A DNA stretch of 64,000 nt from an uncultured Paracoccaceae bacterium (GCA_943787985.1 CALSOO010000004.1:558001-622000), one strand, 5' to 3'. Shown: positions 14,812 to 24,239, numbered from the stretch's first letter. A program made the numbers and translations. The notes: generated by a model not told the origin, from the sequence alone.

Positions 14812-16992
14812 TTACCCTGCGGCGCGTGTATCCGGGCGATATCCGATATCGCCTGTAACGGTAAAGCGGCCACCTTTTATCTTTTCGATCTTGCCTGCGC
14901 GCAGCAGTTGACCGAAGGAACGCAACCCGTCCTCACGGCTGAACTCGTCTTGTTCAACCTGGCGCACCTTGTTCATCAGTTGCGGACGGGAGAACTGGTC
15001 GCGCCCTTCAACAAAGGACATGTAAGATGCAGCAGCCTCCAGAAGGTCCGGCAGCTTTACGGCACCAAGTTCGCTTGCATAATCAGCAAAGCTGTCCGCA
15101 TCCGCGCTGACAGGTTGTGCAACAGCTGCAACGCGACGTGGACGCACTGGCCCGCGTGTGTCCGCTTGAACTGCATCAACGCGTTGTTCTGCGACCAGTT
15201 TCAAAGGTGCCGGACGCTCTGCGGTATCAGGGCGCTGCGAACGTTCGGAGCCTTGAACAGAGGGGCGGCGCGGCTTCACAACCTCGGCCAGATCGCTGCG
15301 ATATGGCACTTCTTCTTGCTCGTCCGCACCTGTTTTCAGGCCGGAATCAGCTTTCTTGGCGGCGACAGCTGCGCGCAGATGTGCGAATGCTTCGCGGTTT
15401 TGCGACCCTTCGGCATCATCCATCTGCTCATCTGTTTGCGCCATCAAGCGCCCAACATCAGCATCAGGCACAGACTTTGCTGCGGGCGCGTCATCGGCCA
15501 ATGCTGCTGCCAAATCAGCCTCAAGCTCTGCGTCCATTGCCACATCATCGTGGAGGTCCGGAGCATCGATTTCGGATTCGACTTGTGCCAGATCGCGCAG
15601 CAATTCGTCCTCGTCCTCCTGCGACAATGATGTTGGCCCCAAATCTTCTTCAACCTCTTCGAGGTCGCCATGGGCGATTGCAGCCTCAAGATCAGCGCGC
15701 TTTACTTTGATAACACGGGCAACACGGCGGGGGTCAGCAACTTCATCCGTTGCAGGCGCAGGCGCTTCTTCGGCGTCCATAACAGACGCGATATCAAAGT
15801 CGGGTTCGCCCGCATCCATGCTGTCGTCAAAGAGGTTCTCGGCGACTTCAGTCGCATCGAGCTCCTCTTCCTTGTCAGCTTCAAGGCCCGCAAGGATTGC
15901 CGAGATGTCGTCTTCGTCCTCATTCGCGGCATCCTGTGCATCTTGTGCATCGGCTGTCGCGTCGGCGGCCAAAGCAGCTTCAATGTCGGCCAAAGCTGCG
16001 TCAACAACAGGGTCTTTGGCCATAGCGGGAGCCGCTTCCACCTCGAGATCCTCGGACACAGAACTTGCGGTGTCGTCGGCATGCTCGTCTTCGATGTATC
16101 CGTCATCTTCATCATCGGCGGATGTTTCTGCTTGAGAAACAACTGCGCGGATACGCTCAAGTTTGGCCGCGATGCTGTCTGGCTGATGGGCCACGGCTGC
16201 CGGCGCGGCTTCTGCGTCCAACTCGGGCTTTTCGGCGGTGATGTCCTCCATTGCATTTTCAACATCATAGCTGATGTCTTCAAATGCCATGTCATCCAGC
16301 GCTTCGCCTGTCGTATCCTCGATCTTCGTCTCAGCAAAGAACGCATCCGCCTCAGGCAGTTCCGCTGCCAGATCACGCGGTTCAACAGCAGCAACTGATT
16401 GAGCAACGTCAGCGATATCCTGCTCTGCCAGTTGGGCTGCGACCAAAGCCAAAGCTGCTGCATCTGCCTGAGCTTTTGCTGCCGTGTCTTTTTCTTTTTG
16501 TGCTTGCTGGGCTGCGAGGGCTTCCTCAGCTGCAAGGGCGGCGGCCTTTGCTTTTGCGGCTGCGCGTGCGGCTTCTTCTTCGGCGCGTGCTTGGACGCGT
16601 GCTGCTTCGGCCTCTGCTTCTGCTTCGGCGGCACTTTGTTTTGCTTGCTCGGCTTCAGCGATACGTGCGGCATCGTCCTGAACGGCAACCTTCGGCGTTG
16701 CGGTCTCTTGGGCTGGCGCCGGTGTATCAAGGGACGGGTCAGACGCGCTCAGGACAATCTTGCCCTCATGCTCTCGTGCGTCGACACGGCGCGAAATCTC
16801 ACGCTCTGCAATACGCGCCAACATCTCTGCGTCCGGAATAGGAGGCTCTGCGCCAAAATATCGGTCATCTGAAGCGAGGTCGCGAAAATACTCTGCAATC
16901 GCCTTCATCGTTCCAAATGAGTCGTCAAATCCCTCCAGCGTGCACGAGAACGTGCCGTAGGAAACTGTCAAAATCTTATTGTTACTTATCAT
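14812..16992 (-). CDS. Large acidic coiled-coil/disordered protein with conserved termini
   Basis: The 726-residue protein has a conserved globular start (residues 1-80, with NKILTVSYGTFSCTLEGFDD and AIAEYFRDLASDDRYFGAEP). A very long Ala/Glu/Asp-rich middle follows: residues about 110-200 look like a coiled coil of AEAEAEAARVQARAEEEAAR type, and about 200-560 like an acidic disordered region. A folded C-terminal region of about 100 residues follows (DSFADYASELGAVKLPDLLE to KIKGGRFTVTGDIGYRP). The end-to-end pattern is conserved in Rhodobacterales from memory, without an established role. It has no signal peptide or membrane helix. It has its own terminator and stands divergent from the thiamine pyrophosphokinase gene. 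Confidence 0.8.
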   Translation of the reverse strand: MISNNKILTVSYGTFSCTLEGFDDSFGTMKAIAEYFRDLASDDRYFGAEPPIPDAEMLARIAEREISRRVDAREHEGKIVLSASDPSLDTPAPAQETATPKVAVQDDAARIAEAEQAKQSAAEAEAEAEAARVQARAEEEAARAAAKAKAAALAAEEALAAQQAQKEKDTAAKAQADAAALALVAAQLAEQDIADVAQSVAAVEPRDLAAELPEADAFFAETKIEDTTGEALDDMAFEDISYDVENAMEDITAEKPELDAEAAPAAVAHQPDSIAAKLERIRAVVSQAETSADDEDDGYIEDEHADDTASSVSEDLEVEAAPAMAKDPVVDAALADIEAALAADATADAQDAQDAANEDEDDISAILAGLEADKEEELDATEVAENLFDDSMDAGEPDFDIASVMDAEEAPAPATDEVADPRRVARVIKVKRADLEAAIAHGDLEEVEEDLGPTSLSQEDEDELLRDLAQVESEIDAPDLHDDVAMDAELEADLAAALADDAPAAKSVPDADVGRLMAQTDEQMDDAEGSQNREAFAHLRAAVAAKKADSGLKTGADEQEEVPYRSDLAEVVKPRRPSVQGSERSQRPDTAERPAPLKLVAEQRVDAVQADTRGPVRPRRVAAVAQPVSADADSFADYASELGAVKLPDLLEAAASYMSFVEGRDQFSRPQLMNKVRQVEQDEFSREDGLRSFGQLLRAGKIEKIKGGRFTVTGDIGYRPDTRAAG

Positions 16993-17134
16993 AGGATGCT
17001 CGTCCTCTGCGGTGGTGCAGTCTGTCGTTTACCCTGTTAGGTCGGGCGAAAGCGGCTCGAATCTGTGCTGAAGACGGTATCATTTCTTGTCGAGAATGTG
17101 GTCTGTTTCCTAAAATGAGTTTAATTTGCCCCAA

Positions 17135-17827
17135 ATGAAGAGAATTGTTCACAGTTTAGCACCTATCACCATGGTTGGCGGGGGGGTGGTTGGTCCGCAG
17201 GACCTCGACCTTGCATTAACTATAGCGCCGCGCGTGGTTGCCGTGGACGGCGGCGCCTTGCCTGTTTTCGAGGCGGGCCTCGTCCCCGAAGCCGTTGTGG
17301 GTGACCTTGATTCTTTGCCTGACAATGTCCGCGCAACTTTACCTCACTCTATAATACACTCAGCTTCCGATCAAAACTACACCGATTTTGATAAAGCTTT
17401 ACGGGCTGTGGCTGCACCTGTGGTCGTTGCCGTCGGTTTTAGTGGCGGGCGGATAGATCACCAACTGGCCGTTTTCCACACTTTGGTGGCGCGCGCGGCA
17501 TTCCCCTGTGTCGTGTTGGGCGAAACCGAAGTGGTTTTTCATCTTCCGCGCCGTATTGAACTGTCGACGCGGTTGGGGGATGTGGTTTCGCTGTTTCCAA
17601 TGGCTTGTGTGACGGGGCGCTCCCATGGGTTGGAGTGGCCGATCGACGGGCTTGCGTTTGCCCCTGATCAATATGTTGGCACATCAAACCGCGCCACCGG
17701 ACCTTGTGTGATAGAGGTTGAGGGGCAGGGGCTTTTGGCGATTGTGCCGCGTCGCTTGCTTGGGGAGGTTACGCGGGCGCTGGGGTCTTTGCCAGCTGAT
17801 GCGCGATGGCCCGCTCGCGTAGAATGA
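17135..17827 (+). CDS. Thiamine diphosphokinase
   Basis: The 230-residue enzyme transfers pyrophosphate from ATP to thiamine. The signature VVAVDGGALPVFEAGLVPEA followed by VVGDLDSLPD holds the catalytic acidic residues. SDQNYTDFDKAL is the conserved DxxxTDxxKAL segment, and FSGGRIDHQLAVFHTL the GGRxDH motif. ATG 17135 is chosen over the TTG nine bases upstream. Its last 59 bases overlap the convergent DMT carrier gene, which is unusual but both frames look genuine. Confidence 0.9.
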   Translation: MKRIVHSLAPITMVGGGVVGPQDLDLALTIAPRVVAVDGGALPVFEAGLVPEAVVGDLDSLPDNVRATLPHSIIHSASDQNYTDFDKALRAVAAPVVVAVGFSGGRIDHQLAVFHTLVARAAFPCVVLGETEVVFHLPRRIELSTRLGDVVSLFPMACVTGRSHGLEWPIDGLAFAPDQYVGTSNRATGPCVIEVEGQGLLAIVPRRLLGEVTRALGSLPADARWPARVE

Positions 17828-18686
17828 TATAGAGACCGGCGCCGATCGTAATCGCAATGCCAATGCTGGCCAGAGTGTTGGGCAAATCCTTGAACACCAG
17901 AAACCCGATGACCGTGGCGATGGGGATTTCCAGATACTGCATGGGAGCAAGCGTCGCAGAAGGAGCATACCGCAGGGACCACGTCATCAACAAATGCGCC
18001 AGGGTTCCGAGTGACCCGATGGCAAACAACAACCCCCATTCGAAACTGGTGGGGGTGATCAGGCTCAGAGCGGGAATATCCATGCTGCGGGTGAACCAAA
18101 GCAAGGGCACCATGATCATCATGGCCATGACTCCGCTGACCGCTTGCAGCCCGATGGGGTCGGTTTCTTTGGCGATCTGACGGGTCACCAGCATGAACAC
18201 CGCAAAGTTGACCGCGACTCCCATCGGCAGCAAGGCAGGCCAGCCAACTTCGGCAAAGCTGGGTTGGACGACAAACAACGTTCCGATAAAACCAACGATG
18301 CAGGCGATCAGCCTGCGCGGCCCGACTTCTTCGCCCAGATAGTATTTTCCCAAAACCAGCATGAGAAATGGCATGATGAAGGCAATCGCCACCGCATCTG
18401 CCAGTGGAAGAAACCGCAGGGCGGTAAACATCATGCCGATGCCAATGATATGGAGCACTGTGCGAAATATGGTCAGTTTCAGCACCCGCCCGCGCATCCG
18501 CCATGCTCTGCCTGTGAAATAGACCAAAGGCAGCAACAAGACAGCTTGAACCGCAAAACGCACAATCAGCAATTGGCCCAACGGCACAGATGCGCCCAGC
18601 AGTTTGGCCACGGCGTCCCCCATCGGGGCGACAATGCAAAAGCCGAGCATCAGGATCACGCCCAATAGGGGTTTGTCTTTGGTCAT
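17769..18686 (-). CDS. DMT-superfamily (EamA) transporter
   Basis: The 305-residue protein holds ten hydrophobic helices arranged as two EamA repeats, the second starting near residue 165. It shows the repeat hallmarks (ADAVAIAFIMPFLMLVLGKY and SATLAPMQYLEIPIATVIGF). Such carriers export metabolites such as amino acids or S-adenosylmethionine; the substrate is not predictable. Its 3' end overlaps the thiamine pyrophosphokinase gene tail to tail. Confidence 0.88.
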   Translation of the reverse strand: MTKDKPLLGVILMLGFCIVAPMGDAVAKLLGASVPLGQLLIVRFAVQAVLLLPLVYFTGRAWRMRGRVLKLTIFRTVLHIIGIGMMFTALRFLPLADAVAIAFIMPFLMLVLGKYYLGEEVGPRRLIACIVGFIGTLFVVQPSFAEVGWPALLPMGVAVNFAVFMLVTRQIAKETDPIGLQAVSGVMAMMIMVPLLWFTRSMDIPALSLITPTSFEWGLLFAIGSLGTLAHLLMTWSLRYAPSATLAPMQYLEIPIATVIGFLVFKDLPNTLASIGIAITIGAGLYIILRERAIAHQLAKTPAPA

Positions 18687-18835
18687 GACTTCAACTTAGG
18701 AGGGAGGTACGCGTGAGGCAATCAAGGAAACAGACCGTACGGCGCCTCGTTTTGTGTAAGTGCGGTGCGCTTTAGCGTCAGGTTGCGCTTTGGATAGACC
18801 AGAATTCCCACCAAAGAGGCAACCCAAGACGTGTG

Positions 18836-20209
18836 TCAACAATTCGGGACATTCACGGCAAGCCCGCCAAGAGAGGTCTCTTTGTATTTCTCGGACATAT
18901 CCGCACCCGTTTGGCGCATGGTTTCGATACAGGCATCCAGTGGCACCAGATGGGTCCCATCCCCGCGCAACGCCAGCGAGGCGGCAGAAACAGCTTTGAT
19001 CGCGCCCAAACCATTGCGTTCGATGCACGGGACTTGCACCAATCCCCGTACGGGATCACAGGTCATGCCCAAGTGATGCTCAAGCGCGATTTCGGCGGCA
19101 TTCTCGACCTGTTCAGGGGTGCCACCCATCACAGCGCACAACGCCGCAGCGGCCATTGCAGCGGCAGACCCCACCTCGGCCTGACAGCCCGCTTCGGCCC
19201 CCGAGATAGAGGCGTTGAACTTGACCAATCCGCCGATGGCCGCGGCGGTGAGCAAGAAGTCCTCGATATGGGCCTCGGAGGCCCCTGGCACGTGATCAAG
19301 GTAGTAGCGCAAGGTGGCGGGCAATACGCCTGCAGCCCCGTTGGTGGGGGCCGTTACAACCTGACCCCCGGCGGCGTTTTCCTCGTTCACGGCCATGGCG
19401 TAGACGCTCATCCAGTCGTTGATGGTGTGCGGCGCCTGCATGTTCAGCCCGCGTTCGGCCTGTAAGGCATCATGTATCCCTTTGGCGCGTCGTTTGACGT
19501 TCAAGCCGCCCGGCAAAATGCCGTCGGTTTCCAGCCCGCGATTGATACAATCGTTCATCACTTGCCACAGACGGGCTGTGCCGCTTTTCAACTTTGCAGC
19601 ACTGCCGCGTGATTCCTCATTGGCGCGTTTCATTTGGGCGATGCTTTTGCGTGACGCGTTGGACATCTCCAACATTTCCGCGGCGGATTTGAAAGGGTAG
19701 GGCACAGGCGCCCCTTCATCGGTGTTCTTGCCAGCGGCCAATTCGGCCTCTGTCATCACAAAACCGCCGCCGATGGAATAAAAGGTCTCGCGCAGGGTGA
19801 CGTCGCCTTGAGCGTCTGTGGCCATCAGGATCATGCCATTGGCGTGGCCCTCAAGCTTGGTGTCGTAATCAAAGATCATGTCCGCTTTGGGGTCAAAAGC
19901 CAGCGGCGCCAGCTCTGGAGGCGTGAGTTGGTGCGTCTTCGCCAATGCGGCCAGCACAGTTTCGGCTTTGGCATTGTCATAAGTGTCAGGCAAAAAACCA
20001 GCCAACCCGAGGATCGTGGCACGGTCTGTGGCGTGGCCAACCCCTGTAAAGGCCAGCGAGCCGTGCAAGGATGCGCGCACCCCTGCAAATTCAAACGGAG
20101 ACGCCCGCATCATATCCAGAAAGCGTGCGGCGGCGACCATTGGCCCCATCGTGTGCGAAGAGGACGGCCCGATGCCGACTTTGAACATCTCGAATACGGA
20201 TAGAAACAT
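18836..20209 (-). CDS. sdaA: L-serine ammonia-lyase, single-chain iron-sulfur type
   Basis: SdaA converts L-serine to pyruvate and ammonia using a [4Fe-4S] cluster. The 457-residue single chain opens with the family motif MFLSVFEMFKVGIGPSSSHT and has GEAGCQAEVGSAAAMAAAAL, EIALEHHLGMTCDPVRGLVQ and VPCIERNGLGAIKAVSAAS. Conserved Cys residues in AEAGCQ, MTCDP and VPCIER, with the C-terminal NC, fit the cluster ligands and the plug residue. The ATG at 20209 follows the stop of the GST gene without any gap, so the two are co-translated. Confidence 0.95.
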   Translation of the reverse strand: MFLSVFEMFKVGIGPSSSHTMGPMVAAARFLDMMRASPFEFAGVRASLHGSLAFTGVGHATDRATILGLAGFLPDTYDNAKAETVLAALAKTHQLTPPELAPLAFDPKADMIFDYDTKLEGHANGMILMATDAQGDVTLRETFYSIGGGFVMTEAELAAGKNTDEGAPVPYPFKSAAEMLEMSNASRKSIAQMKRANEESRGSAAKLKSGTARLWQVMNDCINRGLETDGILPGGLNVKRRAKGIHDALQAERGLNMQAPHTINDWMSVYAMAVNEENAAGGQVVTAPTNGAAGVLPATLRYYLDHVPGASEAHIEDFLLTAAAIGGLVKFNASISGAEAGCQAEVGSAAAMAAAALCAVMGGTPEQVENAAEIALEHHLGMTCDPVRGLVQVPCIERNGLGAIKAVSAASLALRGDGTHLVPLDACIETMRQTGADMSEKYKETSLGGLAVNVPNC

Positions 20210-20908
20210 CTAAAGAGCACTTCCTATTGCTGGGGTCGCAGGGTGTGGATCGGAAAAGGGACGGGGGCCAAGCCCCTCGATGCGCGTCAAGGGCCGCACA
20301 CAGGGCAAACCCTCCAGACGGGTACACAGGGTTTGCAAAGCCGGGTAATGCGCAATGGAAAACCACGCCCTGTCCGTCTCCGCAGGGTAGATCGCAGGCC
20401 ACCGCAACAAAGCCGCAACATAAATGTCTAGGGCGCTCGGCGTTTCGCCTCCAAACCACGCAGGTCTGGACGCTGCAAGCGTGTCGAGCGTCTCAAAGTG
20501 ACCCAAAAGCGCCTTTTGCAGTCCAAGGCGCAAAGCCGCATGGGCTTTGGGGCCCTCTATGTACTTGTCCGGATAAAAGGTCATGCGCAGGGCAGGATGA
20601 ACCGTATTGGACAAAAAGAACAACCATTTGAGGAAGTCTCCCCGTGCCCCGTCGTGGGGGGCAGGGCCAAGGCCGCCGTGCGTGTCGGCCAGCCATAACA
20701 GGATCGCACCCGTCTCGAAAACCGGCCCCTGCGGCGTTTCCAGCGTCGGGATCAGGCCGTTGGGATTGAGGGCGCGATAAGCAGGGCCTGATTGCTGGGA
20801 CGCGGCGCGGTTCACCAGCACAGTGTCATAGGGCACGCCCAAATGCTCCAGCGCCAACCGGATGATAAGCGACGCATTGTCAGGGGCATAGTGCAGCACA
20901 TAGGTCAT
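20210..20908 (-). CDS. Glutathione S-transferase family protein
   Basis: The 232-residue protein has an N-terminal thioredoxin-like half (YVLHYAPDNASLIIRLALEH, LNPNGLIPTLETPQGPVFET with the cis-Pro, and the ETGAILLWLAD glutathione-binding Glu-Thr) and a helical C-terminal half. Start ATG 20908 lies at the beginning of the thioredoxin fold. The TAG stop is directly joined to the ATG of sdaA. The true substrate is unknown. Confidence 0.88.
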   Translation of the reverse strand: MTYVLHYAPDNASLIIRLALEHLGVPYDTVLVNRAASQQSGPAYRALNPNGLIPTLETPQGPVFETGAILLWLADTHGGLGPAPHDGARGDFLKWLFFLSNTVHPALRMTFYPDKYIEGPKAHAALRLGLQKALLGHFETLDTLAASRPAWFGGETPSALDIYVAALLRWPAIYPAETDRAWFSIAHYPALQTLCTRLEGLPCVRPLTRIEGLGPRPFSDPHPATPAIGSAL

Positions 20909-20971
20909 GTGGGGGTGATAGCCCGAACACGCTCCGTCAGGGCGCTGCAAAACGACATCGTGCAGCGCAAA

Positions 20972-21499
20972 TCAGACCGCGTTTCGTGATCCTTTGTGAA
21001 TGTCATAGTAGGCGCAGGGCACGTCATAATGGGTCTGCATGCCGACGTAAGTCATTCCCAACCGTTTCATGACGTTCTGCGAGGGGGTGTTTTCAGGATC
21101 GGCAACCGCGCAGATATAGTCAACGCCGACGCGCTCAAACCCGAAGTCCATCGCAGCTTGACCCGCTTCGGTGGCATAGCCGTGACCCTGATAGGCGGGG
21201 ATCAAACGCCAGCCTATCTCTAGCGGGGCGTTTTCGACATGGGCAAGGTTTTGCAAACAAGCGGCCCCGATCAATGTGTCGGTGTCTTTGATGAACATGC
21301 TCCACCACCCATAGCCAAAGGTCTGCCAACGGGACTGGACCCGTTCGATGCCTTCAATGGTTTGCGCCCAGGTCTGGGGATCACCCAAGTAGCGCATGAC
21401 CACAGGGTCCGAGTTCATCGCAAACAAAGCATCCGTGTGCGCAGGGGCGTAAGGTGTCAGGTGCAAACGGGCGGTGGTGATGGTGTGATCATAGGGCAT
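20972..21499 (-). CDS. GNAT-family N-acetyltransferase (RimJ/RimL-like)
   Basis: A 175-residue acetyltransferase with TARLHLTPYAPAHTDALFAM at the N-terminus, LEIGWRLIPAYQGHGYATEA carrying the acetyl-CoA pyrophosphate loop (QGHGYATEA) and NVMKRLGMTYVG near the end. This pattern is the RimJ/RimL-like GNAT_3 subgroup that modifies N-terminal or small-molecule amines. It sits upstream of the GST-sdaA pair on the same strand, with 63 bases between, so it may share their transcript. The substrate is unknown. Confidence 0.88.
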   Translation of the reverse strand: MPYDHTITTARLHLTPYAPAHTDALFAMNSDPVVMRYLGDPQTWAQTIEGIERVQSRWQTFGYGWWSMFIKDTDTLIGAACLQNLAHVENAPLEIGWRLIPAYQGHGYATEAGQAAMDFGFERVGVDYICAVADPENTPSQNVMKRLGMTYVGMQTHYDVPCAYYDIHKGSRNAV

Positions 21500-21649
21500 G
21501 GAGGTATTCTAGACGGGAGCAGGACAAAGGGCCATGGGGGCGAAAGACGAAAGTCGATGGCGGGGATACATCAGCTTCGGGCCGCGACGTGCAGTTATTG
21601 GAACGTGTCAGGTCATCAATATGCGGCGCGTGATCGCATCCGGAAACTT

Positions 21650-22672
21650 TTAGATATTTGTCCGGAGCAAGACCTCGACCCTGATGCGTTCTTGTGAACC
21701 TTTTGCGACACGCCTGTCTGTGATCGCCTTGAGCTTTCGAACTGCACTACGGACAAGATGGCCAGGATCTTGTGCGATGACGCCATCCAGACCTGCGTTT
21801 CGCAATGCCGCTTCGGTGAAGGGGGTACGTTCATGGGCCACTTTTATCAGGTGGTCAGTGTTCATCGTATCGTTCAAGACCGTCAGCGGCACGCGCGCTT
21901 CGGACGACAGCACATATACACCGATGAGCTCTGGATTGTTATTGACCGAATTATGAATGATACGCTCTGCGCGTTCTTCGTCGCCATAGGTCTCTAAAGA
22001 AGGCAGAGTGCGCAATCCCGGGAAATTTTGGTTCATCTCGGTATCAAAGCCGATCCGTCGTTCCAGGCTGTCGCGTGACCTCATGCTTTCCGAGACGACC
22101 AGTACGGACCCTTCAGAGGCGCGGCTAAAACGCGCTATCAACGTGGCAGCGGTCGCACCGGCGGCATGGTGATCTGTTCCGACCCAGTGTTCTTCCATTG
22201 CGGATTGGTCCGCAATGAAGGGAAGTGCGGCGACGCCGCGCTCTTGCAACCGGAAGATTGCGTCACGCACTTGCGGCGATTCAGGGGCCATGATTGCGAC
22301 ACCTGTCGTCTCGCGCGGGTCGAGCGCTCCAAGAAAGGCCGAAATGCTGTGCGGATCGTTTTCATCAATGTGGACCACATCGCACCAAACAAGGTCCGTC
22401 GCGAATGTCTCTCTGGCTTCGTCAATATGGCGTACGATTTCCTCTAGAAACAGGTCACCGGAACGGGGGAGGGCAAAAACAAACCTGTATCGTTGAGATC
22501 GCGCAAGGTTCGCTGCTTGAATGTTGCGCACGAATCCGAGTTCTTTGATCGCATGGTTTACGCGATCCACCGTGTTTTTTTTCACGCCTTCGCGTCCATT
22601 CAAGACCCGATCGACTGTCGCACGGCTCACACCAGCTGCTTTTGCAAGATCTTTTGTTGTGGGTCTCAGCAT
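21650..22672 (-). CDS. LacI-family transcriptional regulator
   Basis: The 340-residue regulator has a canonical LacI helix-turn-helix at residues 3-27 (TTKDLAKAAGVSRATVDRVL), a hinge-type NGREGVKKNTVDRVNHAIKE region and a periplasmic-binding-protein-like sensor domain. It is divergent from the polyol/triose ABC operon and is the obvious local repressor. ATG 22672 is chosen because the HTH begins two codons later; an ATG at 22708 would add 12 residues. Two palindromic sites of the LacI type stand in the divergent region, and the one nearer this gene is about 115 bases upstream of its start, allowing autoregulation. The ligand is unknown, plausibly a sugar alcohol or its product. Confidence 0.9.
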   Translation of the reverse strand: MLRPTTKDLAKAAGVSRATVDRVLNGREGVKKNTVDRVNHAIKELGFVRNIQAANLARSQRYRFVFALPRSGDLFLEEIVRHIDEARETFATDLVWCDVVHIDENDPHSISAFLGALDPRETTGVAIMAPESPQVRDAIFRLQERGVAALPFIADQSAMEEHWVGTDHHAAGATAATLIARFSRASEGSVLVVSESMRSRDSLERRIGFDTEMNQNFPGLRTLPSLETYGDEERAERIIHNSVNNNPELIGVYVLSSEARVPLTVLNDTMNTDHLIKVAHERTPFTEAALRNAGLDGVIAQDPGHLVRSAVRKLKAITDRRVAKGSQERIRVEVLLRTNI

Positions 22673-22773
22673 TTTGCCTCTGATATTCAGCGTTACGGAT
22701 TGCATCATATTATCAGACCTTTGGGCTGTCGTAACTGCATCATTTGCGTCCGGTTTAGGGCGTTGATTTGCGG

Positions 22774-22779
22774 ATAATA
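22774..22779 (-). promoter_or_regulatory. Candidate -10 box for the LacI gene
   Basis: Read on the minus strand the bases are TATTAT, a near-consensus -10 box about 100 bases upstream of the lacI-type start and nine bases beyond the proximal operator. No convincing -35 box is visible, so this is tentative. Confidence 0.3.
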
Positions 22780-22787
22780 CCCATTTT

Positions 22788-22803
22788 TGACGCACGTGCA
22801 TCA
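22788..22803. promoter_or_regulatory. LacI-type operator 1
   Basis: The 16-base site reads TGACGCACGTGCATCA, a palindrome TGA-n-GCACGTGC-n-TCA with the central CG typical of LacI-family operators. It lies in the divergent region between the regulator and the binding-protein gene. Confidence 0.8.
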
Positions 22804-22817
22804 TAATTTTCTTGCAT

Positions 22818-22833
22818 TGACGCACGTGCCTCA
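22818..22833. promoter_or_regulatory. LacI-type operator 2
   Basis: The 16-base site TGACGCACGTGCCTCA shares 15 of 16 bases with operator 1 and lies 30 bases from it, close to three helical turns, so two dimers or one tetramer could bind the same DNA face. Confidence 0.8.
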
Positions 22834-22903
22834 ACTAGCAATGTGGTGAGCGCGAGTCGTGGCGGGGAGCCATGTCCCGCCATAACTGGGAGGAGTTACC
22901 CTT

Positions 22904-24239
22904 ATGAAGAAGACCCTTTTCACGTCTGCAGCTGCGGGTGCGATCATTGCATCCGGCCTTGCGACTTCTGCGATGGCCGATGGTCACGCGACTGATCTGA
23001 CACTGTGCTGGGCCGCCTGGGATCCTGCAAATTCATTGATCGAATTGAGCAAGGATTTCGAAAAGCAGTCCGGCCATACGATGAACTTTCGAGTTCGTCC
23101 CTTGGACAAGTTTTGCCGACCGTATGCTGAACGAATTGAACTCGGGCGGGCAGCTGTGTGACTTGATGATCGGCGACAGCCAGTGGATCGGTGGCGGCGC
23201 CGAGAACGGTCACTACGTTAAGCTGAACGATTTCTTTGATGCCAACGGCATCTCTATGGATGACTTCCTGCCGGCGACTGTAACGGGCTACGCCGAATGG
23301 CCAAAGAACACACCAAACTACTACGCGCTTCCGGCCTATGCAGACGTTGTCGGCTGGACATACCGCAAGGACTGGTTCGAGCGCCCCGAACTTCAAAAAG
23401 AGTTCATGGAAAAGCATGGCCGCAAACTCGACGTTCCGGCATCGCTGGAAGAGTTGCGTGACATTGCGGCGTTTTTCCAAGGTCGCGACATTGATGGCAC
23501 CACAGTTTACGGCGCGGCGATCTACACAGAGCGTGGCTCTGAAGGTATCACAATGGGCGTAACCAACGCCCTTTACAACTATGGCTTCGAGTATGAAAAC
23601 CCTGACAAGCCCTACGATCTGGAAGGTTTTGTCAATTCCGCAGGCGCAATAGCGGGTCTCGAGCTTTACAAGGAGCTCTATGACACGGGCACACCTCCCG
23701 GCTCGTCCAACTGGTATATGGGCGAAAACATCGATGCGTTCCGCTCGGGCCAGGTTGCGATGCAGATGAACTTTGCGTTTATCTGGCCTGGTGTTGAAGC
23801 GGACGAAAATGTGGGTGGCGGCAATTCCGGCTATTTCCCGAATCCGGCAGGTCCAGCGGGCCAGTTTGCACAACTTGGCGGCTAGGGTATTTCAGTTGTT
23901 TCCTATTCTGAAAAGCAGGACGCAGCACTCGAGTACATCCAGTGGTTCGCACAGCCTGAAATTCAGCAGCGCTGGTGGGATCTGGGCGGTGCGCCTGCAC
24001 TTCGAGCCGTTGTCGAAGCCGATGATTTTGCGGCCAGCCAGCCCTACGCACAGGCTTTCCTTGATAGCATGGCAATCGTGAAAGACTTCTGGGCAGAGCC
24101 TGCCTATGCGGACCTTCTGATCCCGATGCAGGAACGCATGCACAACTTCGTCATCGCGGGCGAAGGCACTGCGAAAGAGGCTTTGGACGGCTTGGTTCGC
24201 GATTGGACCGAAGTGTTCGAGGATGAAGGCAAGCTCTAA
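22904..24239 (+). pseudogene. ABC transporter solute-binding protein (sugar/polyol type), one frameshift and one amber stop
   Basis: Periplasmic binding protein of a CUT1-type importer, about 444 residues if intact. A signal peptide (KKTLFTSAAAGAIIASGLAT, cleavage after AMA) opens it at ATG 22904, preceded by AGGAG. An extra C in TTTCGAG near 23088 breaks the frame; without it the protein reads NFEFVPWTSFADRMLNELNS onward. The second frame runs to an in-frame TAG at 23883-23885, in the context FAQLGG-stop-GISVVSYSE, where family members have Gln, so CAG to TAG is the simplest change. The same frame then continues with QWFAQPEIQQRWWDLGGAPA to TAA at 24237-24239. An AGGAG site and the twin operators lie upstream. 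The substrate is inferred from neighbours to be a polyol or triose. Confidence 0.9.

Noticed and set aside
15356-16135. Long plus-strand frame of 259 codons opposite the acidic protein
   Set aside because: Its Ser/Ala-rich product is the mirror of the Ala/Glu/Asp-rich codons on the other strand and has no ribosome site or domain.
22944-23873. Minus-strand frame of 309 codons opposite the binding-protein gene
   Set aside because: The plus strand clearly encodes a binding protein with family motifs; the antisense product is Cys/Val-rich without any family pattern.
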